Program-made: the position numbers and the translations under genes | From: JBFIHF01 sp964411125 | GTDB lineage: Bacteria > Myxococcota_A > Bradymonadia > Bradymonadales > Bradymonadaceae | Reading direction: 5' to 3' | Assembly (NCBI GenBank): GCA_964411125.1 | Contig: CAYPJU010000002.1 | Coordinates: 124,001-188,000, forward strand | Length of the DNA: 64,000 nucleotides | Shown: positions 52,804-62,800 of the stretch, piece by piece | Layout: each line of letters starts with the position of its first letter | How positions within the stretch are numbered: the first letter of the stretch is position 1 | Notes under the pieces: generated by a model | The model's input: the letters and a program-made list of their open reading frames with translations, nothing else | The model's database searches: none | Told to the model about the DNA's origin: nothing

Positions 52804-54378
52804 CTATTGCTGCATGGTGTCCCACTTCGGGCGTTTCCACGACTCTCGAAACTGCTGGAAGGTTCCGATGACGGCGCCCTTCTGATGTTCGCGACCGTCG
52901 ATGAAATAGACGAACTCCATCGGAGCATCGGGGTCTTCGCATCGTTCGTCGAACTGTCGAACGATGTCGTTCGCGGGGAGTGTGATGCGCCCCATCACCT
53001 TCGCCGTGTCGAGCCCCAACGGCCGAGGCTCTCCGCCGATGCGCCACGACTTGTAGACGAGCTCGGTGCAGACGATCGACTCGTCGGTGGTGAAGTCGAA
53101 GTTGAAGTCGTACGGACGGCCGAAGTGATCGAACGCGCGGGTGATGGCGGCAGCCTTGTCGAGCTTCGTTCGCGTCGGACGCATCACCCCCACGTAGTCG
53201 GCTCCAGCCGCGCGCTCGAGGGTGCTGAAGACGACCCCCTCACTCACAGCTTCGATGACGCGGCGCGGCTTGCCCTCTTCCACCGACCCGTAGACCTTCC
53301 ATGCATCGGGAAACGTCGCCTCCAGGAAGGACGCGAAATCGTCCGCGCCATGCTCGGACTGGTAGTACGCGGAGACCGCCGGGTCGTCGAAATACTCGCG
53401 CAGCTCGGCGGGGGAGCCGAGGTAAAACTCGGCGTGCGGCCAGAAGCCCGGCAGCCCCACGTTCGAAAGGTACCAGTTGTGCCGCGCGACGATGACGTCC
53501 CCCGGCTCCAACTTCTCCCGCATGTCGTCGAGCTGAGCCTCTGTGATCAGATGATGGTGAAGGCGCCGAATCTTCGTGTCCCCCATCCACGCGGCGACGC
53601 CCCGCTGGACGGGGAACCACGCGTCGAAACTCATGTCGCGGGCGATGTCGAACGCGTTGTAACTGAAGTCGACCGCGGCGCGCTCGGCGAGCTTCTCGAA
53701 CGCCCCGTCGTGGTAGGTTTCGGCCATGTCGAGCCCCCAGTTGCACGGCTCGCGCTGGTGGCAGTCGAAGTCTCGCATCGCCCCCGTCAACGTCTTCCAG
53801 TACTGGCGACTTCCCAGCAGCCGCCCCACCGCCTTCACGTGGATGACGTTCCACTTCAAGCTCGCGAACGACCCCTTTGGTATCTCGAACTTGCGGTTCC
53901 GCTCGTCGAGCAGCTTCTCCATCGGCTTGGAGGGCACGGTGAGGTCGATGAAGTCGAGCCCGTGCCGGTACTGCACCAGCCATGCTGCGTACCCCACCAT
54001 GAAGGACTCGGCGTGCGCGCGACGCTCTCGGATGGCGCCGAACTCGTGAAATTTCTTCCAGTACTCCTTCACCCCGTCGAGGGCTCGCATGTAGTCGAGG
54101 ATCGTCTGCCAGATGGTCCGCAGTTCCGCCTTCTGCCTCGGCGTGAGTTGCACTTCCTCGCTCTTCACGAAGAGGTCCGGGCGGGCCCGCGCGTACTCGA
54201 GCGTCTTGCGCAAACCATCGTCGTATCGCTTCACCAGCGCCATGTCGTCGTCGAACTTGTGGCGACGCTCCTCTTCCGAAAGCGCTTCCAGGCTGCGCGG
54301 TTCAGGAGCTTTCTTGCATGAAACCGCGAACACCAGTGGAATGATCAGCGTGAGGTAGACGATTAGTCTACGGGTCAT
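52804..54378 (-). CDS. YiiX-like permuted papain-type hydrolase lipoprotein
   Basis: A 524-residue lipoprotein; the signal MTRRLIVYLTLIIPLVFAVSC puts lipid on Cys21. The first 240 residues are helical. Residues about 270-470 resemble the YiiX/YebB permuted papain (NlpC/P60-like) domain, with HAEFYLG (the catalytic His, near 313) and IVCTELVYKSW (the catalytic Cys, near 437), and an N-terminal PGDVIVARHNWYLS. These enzymes cut amide bonds, often in cell-wall peptides or acylated lipids. The ATG at 54378 is chosen for the lipobox; an open frame reaches 54543. Confidence 0.85.
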   Translation of the reverse strand: MTRRLIVYLTLIIPLVFAVSCKKAPEPRSLEALSEEERRHKFDDDMALVKRYDDGLRKTLEYARARPDLFVKSEEVQLTPRQKAELRTIWQTILDYMRALDGVKEYWKKFHEFGAIRERRAHAESFMVGYAAWLVQYRHGLDFIDLTVPSKPMEKLLDERNRKFEIPKGSFASLKWNVIHVKAVGRLLGSRQYWKTLTGAMRDFDCHQREPCNWGLDMAETYHDGAFEKLAERAAVDFSYNAFDIARDMSFDAWFPVQRGVAAWMGDTKIRRLHHHLITEAQLDDMREKLEPGDVIVARHNWYLSNVGLPGFWPHAEFYLGSPAELREYFDDPAVSAYYQSEHGADDFASFLEATFPDAWKVYGSVEEGKPRRVIEAVSEGVVFSTLERAAGADYVGVMRPTRTKLDKAAAITRAFDHFGRPYDFNFDFTTDESIVCTELVYKSWRIGGEPRPLGLDTAKVMGRITLPANDIVRQFDERCEDPDAPMEFVYFIDGREHQKGAVIGTFQQFRESWKRPKWDTMQQ

Positions 54379-54567
54379 CCGAGAGGCGCGGGCCGTATCG
54401 AACCGCGGGAGTTGGGTCGAAATTCGTATCCTCCGGTCGTCGATGGTGTCATCGCCGTCGGCCGACGAGGACGCGGGACGTGACACGAATCGGGCGGAGT
54501 CGGTCGAAGCTACGACCTCCGGATGGGCTTTCGGTAGCGACATGGTCCAGAGGGTAGCGAGCGATTT

Positions 54568-55092
54568 GTGAGAACGTCAACGCAGCGAAACGTGGGTGGG
54601 GCAATCGATTGGTTGGAGACGGAGGGGGGGCCCTTCGTCGTCCTCGCGGTGGAAACCGCGGGCAAATGGGGTGTCCCCGACGGCGATGTGAGCGCGTTCG
54701 AGCGCTCGCTCGAGGTCGATGATTACCTCGGGCTCACCGAGTTCGACGGCGGTCACGCCCTCGTCCTCGGCGACGACCCCTACCCCACCGCGCTCCTCGC
54801 CGCGCCGCGGTTCGGAGGCGTCTACATCATCCGACGCCTCTGGGGAGAAGACGTGGAGGACGCGATCGACGCGGTCCACGAGATTCGAGCGCACGAATGG
54901 AGCCCCGAGGGCGTGGTGTTCGACGCGATGGATGGCCGCATCGTGCTGTTCGACTCGGTGCGAGACCCGTTCGCTGCTCGACATCGCATCTCGCTCAGCA
55001 TCGCGCCGGGTCGCTACGCGATCGAAACCGCAGACCTGCAGCCGGACGACGACCTCTGCGTGATGGTCCACCGGCTCGTGCCGATGAGCTGA
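54568..55092 (+). CDS. Imm21-family immunity-like protein
   Basis: A 174-residue cytoplasmic protein. The pattern W-GGP-V..VE then DYLG, ALVLGDDPY, and late DDLCVMVHRLV fits the Imm21 family, small immunity proteins found beside polymorphic toxins. The GTG start is 24 bases after the unrelated divergent gene's frame. No toxin gene, toxin tail or secretion gene is near, so it may be a captured orphan immunity gene or one with a different job. The family call is from memory and needs a profile search. Confidence 0.65.
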   Translation: MRTSTQRNVGGAIDWLETEGGPFVVLAVETAGKWGVPDGDVSAFERSLEVDDYLGLTEFDGGHALVLGDDPYPTALLAAPRFGGVYIIRRLWGEDVEDAIDAVHEIRAHEWSPEGVVFDAMDGRIVLFDSVRDPFAARHRISLSIAPGRYAIETADLQPDDDLCVMVHRLVPMS

Positions 55093-55107
55093 TCGGGGCC
55101 CCCGGGC

Positions 55108-58100
55108 TCAGGGCAATGCGACGGCCCGCGGCGTCAGGAATCGCAGCGAGCCGTCCCCCATCTGGCCCTGGCCGTTGTCCCCCCAGCAATGCACCTGCCC
55201 GCCGCTTCGGCGTCCGCAACTGAAGACGTCTCCCACGGAGATCTCCACCCAGTCCGTGAACGAGGTCGACACCGCGACCGGAGACGACGACCCGAACCGG
55301 GTTCCGTCCCCCAACTGACCAAACTCGTTTCCGCCCCAACAATAGGCACTGCCGCCTGCCACGCCGCACGTGTGGTCACGCCCGACCGAGACCTGACTCC
55401 ACGGCGCCGGCCCGGCCGCGACGATCACGAAGTCGGTGCTCGGCGTCGTGGTCCCGTCCCCGAGCTCGCCGTTCGTGTTGTCTCCGGTGCAATGCAGGTT
55501 GCCCGAGGCGTCGATCGCACACGTATGCTCCATCCCGGCAGAGACCGAGGCGAAGTTCGTCCCCATCACCGTCGGCATCGCGTCGATGATCGGGAGGTCG
55601 ATCGTCGACCCGTTGCCTAGCTGTCCGAAAGCGTTGCCGCCCCAACAGTAGAGCTCGGAACCGTGAATGCCGCAGGTGTGCGTGTGGCCGGCCGAGACGT
55701 CACTCCACAGCGTCCCCGTCGCTGCACCCGACTCGACTGGCGTGTTGCGTGACGCGCTCGTTCCGTCGCCGAGCTGACCTTCGAGGCCACGCCCCCAGCA
55801 CCACAGCCCGCCAGCCTTCACGCCGCAACTGAAGCCGCTGCCGGCGTTCACCACCGACCAGTCGTTGTCCGCGCCGGTCCCCTGAACGACGACCGGGCTG
55901 AGCGACGCGACGTTCGTCCCGTCGCCCAGACCACCGTCGGCGTTGTCTCCCCAGCAGCGAGGCGCCCCACCCTTCAGCCCGCAACTGTGCGTGGAGCTGC
56001 TCGACACCGTCGTCCAGTCGACATCCCCGCTCGTCCCCGCGACCGGCGTGGTCGAGTCGGTGAGCGACGGGTCGTAGGCCGACCATCCCCAGCACCACGG
56101 CGCTCCGTTCTTGATGCCGCATCCGTAGCTCGAGAATCCGAGCATCACGTCGACGTCTTCCCCGCCGAACGCCGAGACCGACGTCCAGGTGGAGCCTGCA
56201 TCGATCTCCCCGGCCGGGGCGCTTCGAGACGACGGGACACCCAACTGACCTTCGACATTGGCGCCCCAGCACACGACGATCCCTGCTTTGACCCCGCAGG
56301 CGTGCGCTCCGATGACCGGAATCTCGACGTCACCCCAGTCGGTATCGACACCGACCTGCGTCGGCGAGCTGCGGTCGACGGTGTCGCCGACCCCTAGCTG
56401 ACCGTCCAGATTGACGCCCCAGCACCACATCGACCCGTCGCTCTTCGAGCTGCAGGTGTCGTCCGACCCCGCAGCCGGAGACGCCCAGTCCGTGTCGACG
56501 CCGACGCGGGTCGGCGCGGCACGGTCGTTCGTGTCGCCGACCCCGAGCTGCCCCCCGACGTTGGAGCCCCAACAGTGAAGCTCGCCGCCGCTCGTCGCAC
56601 AGGTGTGCGCCCCGCCGCCCACGACGGCCTCCCAGGGCCCGCCGCCGATGCCGGTCGGGCTCGGCCTGTCGACGCCGGTCGTGCCGTCGCCGATCTGGCC
56701 GGCGAAGTTCGCGCCCCAGCAGAACAGGCCGCCCGTATTGTCGATGGCGCACGTGTGGTCGCCCCCCGCGGCGACCGCCGACCAGTTCGTGGCGTTCGTG
56801 GTCTCGCGCGTCGGGTTCGACTGCTGAACGCCCGTCGTGCCTCCGCCGAGCTGGCCGAAGAAACCGTTGCCCCAGCAGTAGAGCTCCCCGCCCGTAGTCA
56901 CCGCACACGTGTGGGCGCCCCCGGCGGTGACCTGTGCCCAGGTCGTCAGGTTCGTCGACTCGCGCACCGGAACGGTGGAATCCATCATCGTGCCATCGCC
57001 CAGCTCGCCGTTGAGGTTCGAACCCCAACACCAGAGCTCGCCCACCGAATTGATCGCGCAGTTGTGATCGGCGCCGCTCGCGAGCGACACCCAGTTAGCG
57101 GCGCTGCCGACCTGCACCGGCGCGGGGCTCGACGTCATCGTGCCGTCGCCGAGCTGGCCGTAGAGGTTGTCTCCCCAGCAGAAGATCTCGCCGGACCGAA
57201 GCGCGCAGTTGTGGAACGAACCTGCAGCAACCTCCGACACTGCGCTCGCGAGCGGGGTGCAGACGACGCCGTCGCCCGTGAACCCGTCGTCACAGGTGCA
57301 ATCGAAGCTGCCGACGTTGTTCGCGCATGTCGCGTTCACGTCGCAATTGTCGGTCCCGGCGGCACACTCGTCGACGTCTGCGCACGTCACGCCGTCTCCC
57401 TGGTAGCCCGCGACGCAGGCGCAGGAGAACGCACCGACCGAGTTCGTGCACGTCGCGTCGGCGCTGCAGTTGTCGGTCCCGGCGAGGCATTCGTCGACGT
57501 CCGTACATGTCAGGCCGTCGCCGCTGAACCCGGAGCCGCAGGCGCAGGCGAAGCTTCCGACAGTGTTGGTGCAGGTGGCGTTCACGTCGCAATTGTCGGT
57601 CCCCGCCGAGCACTCGTCTTCGTCGACGCACGTGATGCCGTCGCCCGTGTAGCCGGTGTCGCACGCGCAATCGAAGCTCCCGGGGACGTTCGTGCAGGTG
57701 GCGTTCGCGCCGCAGTTGTCGGTGCCGGCCGCGCACTCGTCGTCGTCGGTACAGGTGAGACCGTCGCCGGTGAAGCCCGCATCGCACGCGCAGTCGAAGC
57801 CGCCGACGTTGTTGGTGCAGGTCGCGTTCGCGTCGCAGTTGTCGGTGCCCGCGGCACACTCGTCTTCGTCGGCGCACGTGACGCCGTCGCCGACGTAGCC
57901 GGCATCACAAGTGCACGTGAACCCTCCCGAGGTGTTCGTGCAGGTCGCGTTCGCGTCGCAGTCGTCTGTCCCGTCGGCGCACTCGTCGTCGTCGGAGCAG
58001 GTGAACCCGTCGCCGGAGAAACCGGCCTCGCAGGCGCACTCGAAGCTACCAGGGGTGTTGGTGCACGCGGCGTTCGCATCACAGCCAGCCATCCCCGCGC

Positions 58101-59604
58101 CGCATTCGTCGATGTCGACGCAACCGGCTCCGACGGGCATGTAGCCTGGCTGACATTCGACAGGCTCGGTCGCGGGATATCCGCACCCGGCCGGCGGCGT
58201 GAGCGAGCCCCCGAACTCCTGTCCCCAGCATCGAAACGATCCGTCGTCCCGCACCCCGCACGCGTGCCGATGACGCGTGATGACCCGCACGTACCCGGTG
58301 TCGCTCGGCGTGCCGGTCACGAGATCGGTGTCGGCTCCCCAGCAGACGACGCCGCCTGCGTCGGTCAGCCCGCACGCCGCGAAGACGCCGACGGAGACCT
58401 GCGTGAAGCTGAGCCCCGCCCGCGACGGCGCGCGGTTGATGCCGTTCAACTCCGAGCCCCAGCAGCGCAACGTCCCGTCGCTCGCGACCGCACAGGTGTG
58501 CCGCGCCCCGGCGTCGATCTGGACGAACCCGCTCCCCGACGGCGCGGCGAGCTGCCCGTCGCGGTCCGGCCCCCAGCAGGTGATCTCGCCGGTCTCACGA
58601 AGCGCGCAGGAGTGGAAGTCCCCCGCGGTCACCTCGACCGCGTCGGTCACCGACGGGCTCGGAACGTCGTAGTCCCGATCGGACGCCATGAAACACGCCA
58701 CGGTGCCGTCGTCCTTCAGACCGCACGCGTGGCCACGGCCGGTCGACACCTGCACGAACCCCGCTTCCGTCGGCGCGGCGGGCGGATTCGAGCCCCAGCA
58801 CTCGATCGTACCGTCGCTCTGCAGCCCGCAGTCGCTCCACGCCCCTGCGGAGACCTGCACGAAATCCGTCGACGTCGGGATCGGCTCGGGCGCCGGCGCG
58901 CAGTCAGAGCAGTCCGTCACGCGAAGCCCCCAGCAGCACACACCCCCCGCCGTATCGATCCCGCACGAGTAGCTGCCGTGGTTGGGGATCGTCGTCGCGA
59001 ACGAACTGAACCCCGTCACGCCCGTCGCCATCATGTCGGGGTTGCCCGGATCCCATAGACCGAGATTCGGCTCGTAGTTGTCCGCCGAATCCCCCGTCTG
59101 ATCCCAGAGCCCCAGATTCGGCTCGTACTGCGAGCCGGTCGGCCCGTGCTCGTCCCAGAGCCCGAGGTTGGGCTCGAACTTCGAAATGGCGCCGGGACTC
59201 GAGAACGGGTCGGCCGAGCTGTCGAGCTCCAGCACCGCCGGCGGATCGAACTGCAGGCCTTCGGGACCGAACGTGTAGACCTTCCCCTTTACGACGGAGT
59301 TGGCGAGTGTGTCCTCGGGCTCGCTCACCTCGACGGTGATCACGGTGTCCTGCTCGAGGGCCCCTGCCGCAACCCGGAGCGTCCCTCCTGCGACCCGCAC
59401 CTCTCCCCCCTGGGAAGCCGACACCATCACGCTCGCCGATGCGGGAGTCTCTCCCGTGTCGGTGTCGCCCCCCGCGTCGGCCCCCGAATCGACCTCGGCG
59501 TCAGCCTTCGGTTCCGGCTTCGGGGTCCGGTTGCCAGGGCTGTCCACGCACCCCACTGCAACAAGAACGAGAACTGAGATCGGTGCGACGATGTCGGGCT
59601 TCAA
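55108..59604 (-). CDS. Giant RCC1 and EGF-repeat lipoprotein
   Basis: A 1498-residue surface protein. The TTG start has GGAGG 5 bases upstream and a lipoprotein signal ending LVAVGC. An Asp/Thr-rich region, then residues about 65-125 (a ZU5/GAIN-like 'VTVEVSEPEDTLANS' area), are followed by three copies of EPNLGLWD. RCC1-type propeller repeats (about 205-460; many CWG with HTCAV/HNCAL) follow. Then come seven EGF repeats of about 41 residues (DECxAGTDNCD...), and again about 15 RCC1 repeats to the end. Two propellers separated by a calcium-binding EGF stalk is a typical design for large adhesive surface proteins of Myxococcota. The TTG frame starts 201 bases from the kinase-ATPase gene. Confidence 0.9.
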   Translation of the reverse strand: MKPDIVAPISVLVLVAVGCVDSPGNRTPKPEPKADAEVDSGADAGGDTDTGETPASASVMVSASQGGEVRVAGGTLRVAAGALEQDTVITVEVSEPEDTLANSVVKGKVYTFGPEGLQFDPPAVLELDSSADPFSSPGAISKFEPNLGLWDEHGPTGSQYEPNLGLWDQTGDSADNYEPNLGLWDPGNPDMMATGVTGFSSFATTIPNHGSYSCGIDTAGGVCCWGLRVTDCSDCAPAPEPIPTSTDFVQVSAGAWSDCGLQSDGTIECWGSNPPAAPTEAGFVQVSTGRGHACGLKDDGTVACFMASDRDYDVPSPSVTDAVEVTAGDFHSCALRETGEITCWGPDRDGQLAAPSGSGFVQIDAGARHTCAVASDGTLRCWGSELNGINRAPSRAGLSFTQVSVGVFAACGLTDAGGVVCWGADTDLVTGTPSDTGYVRVITRHRHACGVRDDGSFRCWGQEFGGSLTPPAGCGYPATEPVECQPGYMPVGAGCVDIDECGAGMAGCDANAACTNTPGSFECACEAGFSGDGFTCSDDDECADGTDDCDANATCTNTSGGFTCTCDAGYVGDGVTCADEDECAAGTDNCDANATCTNNVGGFDCACDAGFTGDGLTCTDDDECAAGTDNCGANATCTNVPGSFDCACDTGYTGDGITCVDEDECSAGTDNCDVNATCTNTVGSFACACGSGFSGDGLTCTDVDECLAGTDNCSADATCTNSVGAFSCACVAGYQGDGVTCADVDECAAGTDNCDVNATCANNVGSFDCTCDDGFTGDGVVCTPLASAVSEVAAGSFHNCALRSGEIFCWGDNLYGQLGDGTMTSSPAPVQVGSAANWVSLASGADHNCAINSVGELWCWGSNLNGELGDGTMMDSTVPVRESTNLTTWAQVTAGGAHTCAVTTGGELYCWGNGFFGQLGGGTTGVQQSNPTRETTNATNWSAVAAGGDHTCAIDNTGGLFCWGANFAGQIGDGTTGVDRPSPTGIGGGPWEAVVGGGAHTCATSGGELHCWGSNVGGQLGVGDTNDRAAPTRVGVDTDWASPAAGSDDTCSSKSDGSMWCWGVNLDGQLGVGDTVDRSSPTQVGVDTDWGDVEIPVIGAHACGVKAGIVVCWGANVEGQLGVPSSRSAPAGEIDAGSTWTSVSAFGGEDVDVMLGFSSYGCGIKNGAPWCWGWSAYDPSLTDSTTPVAGTSGDVDWTTVSSSSTHSCGLKGGAPRCWGDNADGGLGDGTNVASLSPVVVQGTGADNDWSVVNAGSGFSCGVKAGGLWCWGRGLEGQLGDGTSASRNTPVESGAATGTLWSDVSAGHTHTCGIHGSELYCWGGNAFGQLGNGSTIDLPIIDAMPTVMGTNFASVSAGMEHTCAIDASGNLHCTGDNTNGELGDGTTTPSTDFVIVAAGPAPWSQVSVGRDHTCGVAGGSAYCWGGNEFGQLGDGTRFGSSSPVAVSTSFTDWVEISVGDVFSCGRRSGGQVHCWGDNGQGQMGDGSLRFLTPRAVALP
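57249..58130 (-). repeat. Seven tandem EGF-coding repeats (about 123 bp each)
   Basis: A run of seven units of about 123 bases inside the giant lipoprotein gene, each encoding one EGF-like module. Units are alike but not identical at DNA level, so they are old duplications and not an assembly collapse. The number may be underestimated by short reads. Confidence 0.85.
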
Positions 59605-59805
59605 GCGGGCCTCCCCCACGAGTTTGAGACGAGTATACCGGGATGCCGCGGCCGCGAAACGGCTTTCCCACGTTCCGATCCCGAAGCTGAGTGGCAGGCG
59701 GAAAACGACCCGCCGCCGCCGCGTCGCTGGCCGTCTCCCGGCCGACACCAACCGCGCGGAGCTTTCGTTTTGACGCCGTGGCGACCCGTGTGGTGAGGTA
59801 GCGCC

Positions 59806-62800
59806 ATGAGGATCGGTGCATTCGAGGTGGGCGAAGAGATTGGACGAGGCGGCATGGGGGCGGTGTACCTCGCGCGACACGCATCCGACGGCGTCGACGT
59901 CGCCCTCAAGATCCTCGACGAGATGCAGTCCGACATGGACCACGCGTTCGATCTCGAAGTGCAGGCGATGGCACGCCTCAACCATCGAAGTATCGCGATG
60001 GTCGTCGACGCCGGACGGCTCGAGGCCGAGACCGCCCGTTCCATGCAGTTCCCGCCCAACTCGCCCTGGATCGCGATGGAGTTCGTCCGGGGCGACGAGC
60101 TCGCGACCCTCCGCGGCGCACTCGGCTGGGACGAGATCCGCGACTTCGCGCTCGGCGTGCTCGACGCCCTCGCCCACTCACACTCTCTCGGCGTCGTCCA
60201 CCGCGACATCAAGCCCCAGAACATCATCATCGCGCGAACCTTCGATCGCCGCGTCGATCCGAAACTCGTCGATTTTGGGATTGCCCTCCCGATCGAAGAT
60301 CTCGAAATCGAGGGCGGCGATCCGACGGACAAGACCGTCATCGGCACCCCCCGCTACATGGCCCCCGAGCAGGTCGCCGCCGCCTGGGCCATCCAGGGGC
60401 CACCGACCGATCTCTACTCGTTGGCGTGCGTCATCTGGGAACTCGCCACCGGCTCCGCACCGTTCGACGACAAGGCGCCGTACGTCCTGATGCTGCGGCA
60501 CCTCAAGGACCCGCCCCCGACGTTCCGTCCGCGCATTCCGGTCCCGCTCGGGCTCGAGCGATGGCTCCGCCGAATGCTCGAGAAGGGGCCGATGGAGCGG
60601 TTTCGCCGCGCCGCAGACGCTGCCCACGCGTTCCGCGCGCTCGGTGACGTCACCGTCCTCGGCGACGAGGAGCCGACCGAAGTCGAGGAGGACTGGAAGA
60701 CGATGCGCGAGGTCGCTCCAGTGGCCGACCTCCCCGAACCGGTTCGTCGCCCCTGGCACGGCACCTACGATCGACCGCCGATCCCCGAGCAACCTCGCGA
60801 GCGCTCCGCGGACTCTCGCATGACGCTCGTCGGGTCCGGCCTCGGCCTCGTCGGCATGCGCACGATGCCGCTGGTCGGGCGCCGCAGCGAGCGCGACGCA
60901 CTCTGGCAAGCGCTCCTCGCCGCCGACCGCGCATGTTCCCCCCAGCCCGTCGTACTCAGAGGGCCCGCCGGTGTCGGCAAGAGCCGACTCGCCGAGTGGT
61001 TCTCGCGGCACGCCGACGAGGTCGGCGGTGCGCAGGTCCTGCGCGTCCTCCACAGTGAGGACGGTGGTGCCGCCGATGGCCTCGGGCCCGCGCTCATCCG
61101 GCACATGCGATGCAAGGGACTCGAGGTGGTCCAAGCGTCCGAGTTCATCCAGCGATGGCTCGCCGACAGAATGGAGAACCCGTCGGAGCCGCTCGCCGAA
61201 TCGCTCCTTTCGATCGTCATTTCGGGCTACGGCGAGGTGAACACCTCTGCCTTCTTCATGGACCCCGCCGAGCGCTACCGGATCTTCACCGAGTTCCTCG
61301 ACGTACTCTGTCGCGAGCGTCCCGTCGTCCTCTGGATCGACGACGCGCAGTGGGGCCGCGATGCCGTGGAACTCGCGCATCATCTCATGACCGCGCCGAA
61401 GCAGCTCCCCGTCGTGATCGTGGTCACGATGAAGGACGACAACCCCGACAACCCGGCCGAACGACGCGCGATCGAACTCGGCGAAATGGGAACGTCGATG
61501 CACGTAGAGCCGCTCGACGAGACCGAGCAAATCGCGCTCGTCCGCCAGATGCTCGGCCTCTCGCTGTCGCTCGCCCGAACGGTCGCCGAGCGGACCGGAG
61601 GCAACCCGCTTTTCGCCACGCAGCTCGTCCGCTCCTGGGTGGCGGGAGGAGCGCTCGTCGCCGCCGACGACGGCCTCGTCCTGTCGGCGAGCGCGCCGAA
61701 CATGCCCGACGACGTTCACGCCCTGCTCGCCGACGAGTTCGACCGCATCATCGAAGGGTTTCTTCCCCGCGCCCCCGACGCGAACGAACGGATCGAACTC
61801 CTGGCGACGCTGGGCAGCGAGGTCGTCGACGCCGAACTCGCCGCGCTGGCCGGGGCAGACCGATTCTTGGTCGAGGAGATGATGCGCGCGCTCGCGTTCG
61901 GAGGTCTCGTCGAACGAACCGAAGATGGCTGGCGTTTCTCGACGAGCCTCTTCCGCGAGAGCCTGGAGCGTCGAGCGCGCGAGGCCGGGCGGTCGGAGGG
62001 CCACCACCGACGCTGCGCCGATCTGGTGCGTGATTTCTACGACGACCACGCGGTCGGGATCGCAGCGCGACGCGCACGCCACCTCCTCGGCGCGAAGGCG
62101 TACGCAGAGGCGATCGCCCCCCTCCTCGTCGCCGCCGACCTCGCGGTCGGCGAGTCGGTCGCCGAGGCCCGCCAGCTCCTGGAGCTGCTCGACGACGCCA
62201 TCGAGCGGGTCGGCGAGGACACCTCCCGCGCACGTGCGCACGCGCGCCTCATCCGGGGCTCGGTCGAACTCATCGCCGGAAACGTCGACCAGGTTCTCGT
62301 CATCGCCGCAGAGGTCGCGGAAGAGGCCGAAGCTCACGGCTGGAAGGTGGAACTCGGGCGCGCCCACTCACAGCGCGCCAACGTCCTGTCGCACCAGGGA
62401 AAACCCGCCGAGGCACTCGCCGCGTACGAACTGGCTTCCGCCGCCCTCGAAGGCGAGAGTCCCGAAGCGCTCGCCCGCCACCTCGTGTCCCTCGGCGTCG
62501 CGCGGCGCCGCGCCAACGACGTCGCCGGCGCGATCGACGCCTGCGCACGAGCCGTCCAGATCTACGAAGACCTGGAGCGTGACCGCGAGCTCATCAACGC
62601 CCGGAGCGAACTCGGCTGCTCGATGCTCGGACACGGCCAGTACGACGAAGCACGCGAACTCCTCCGACGCGCCGCGCGCGACGCGGCAGCGCTCGGGTCC
62701 GCGCAGGCGCAGTGGCGCGCCCTCCTCCTCGAAGGACTGCTCGAGATCCTGGCCGAGCGATGGGACGCCGCCCGCGGCTGTTTCGATCGCGCGAACGACG

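Noticed and set aside
52804..54543. Longer N-terminus for the papain-like lipoprotein
   Set aside because: The extension to 54543 would hide the clear lipoprotein signal that begins at 54378.
54568..55092. Toxin-immunity module
   Set aside because: No toxin, secretion or pre-toxin domain is found within several kb on either side, so only an orphan immunity-like gene is reported.
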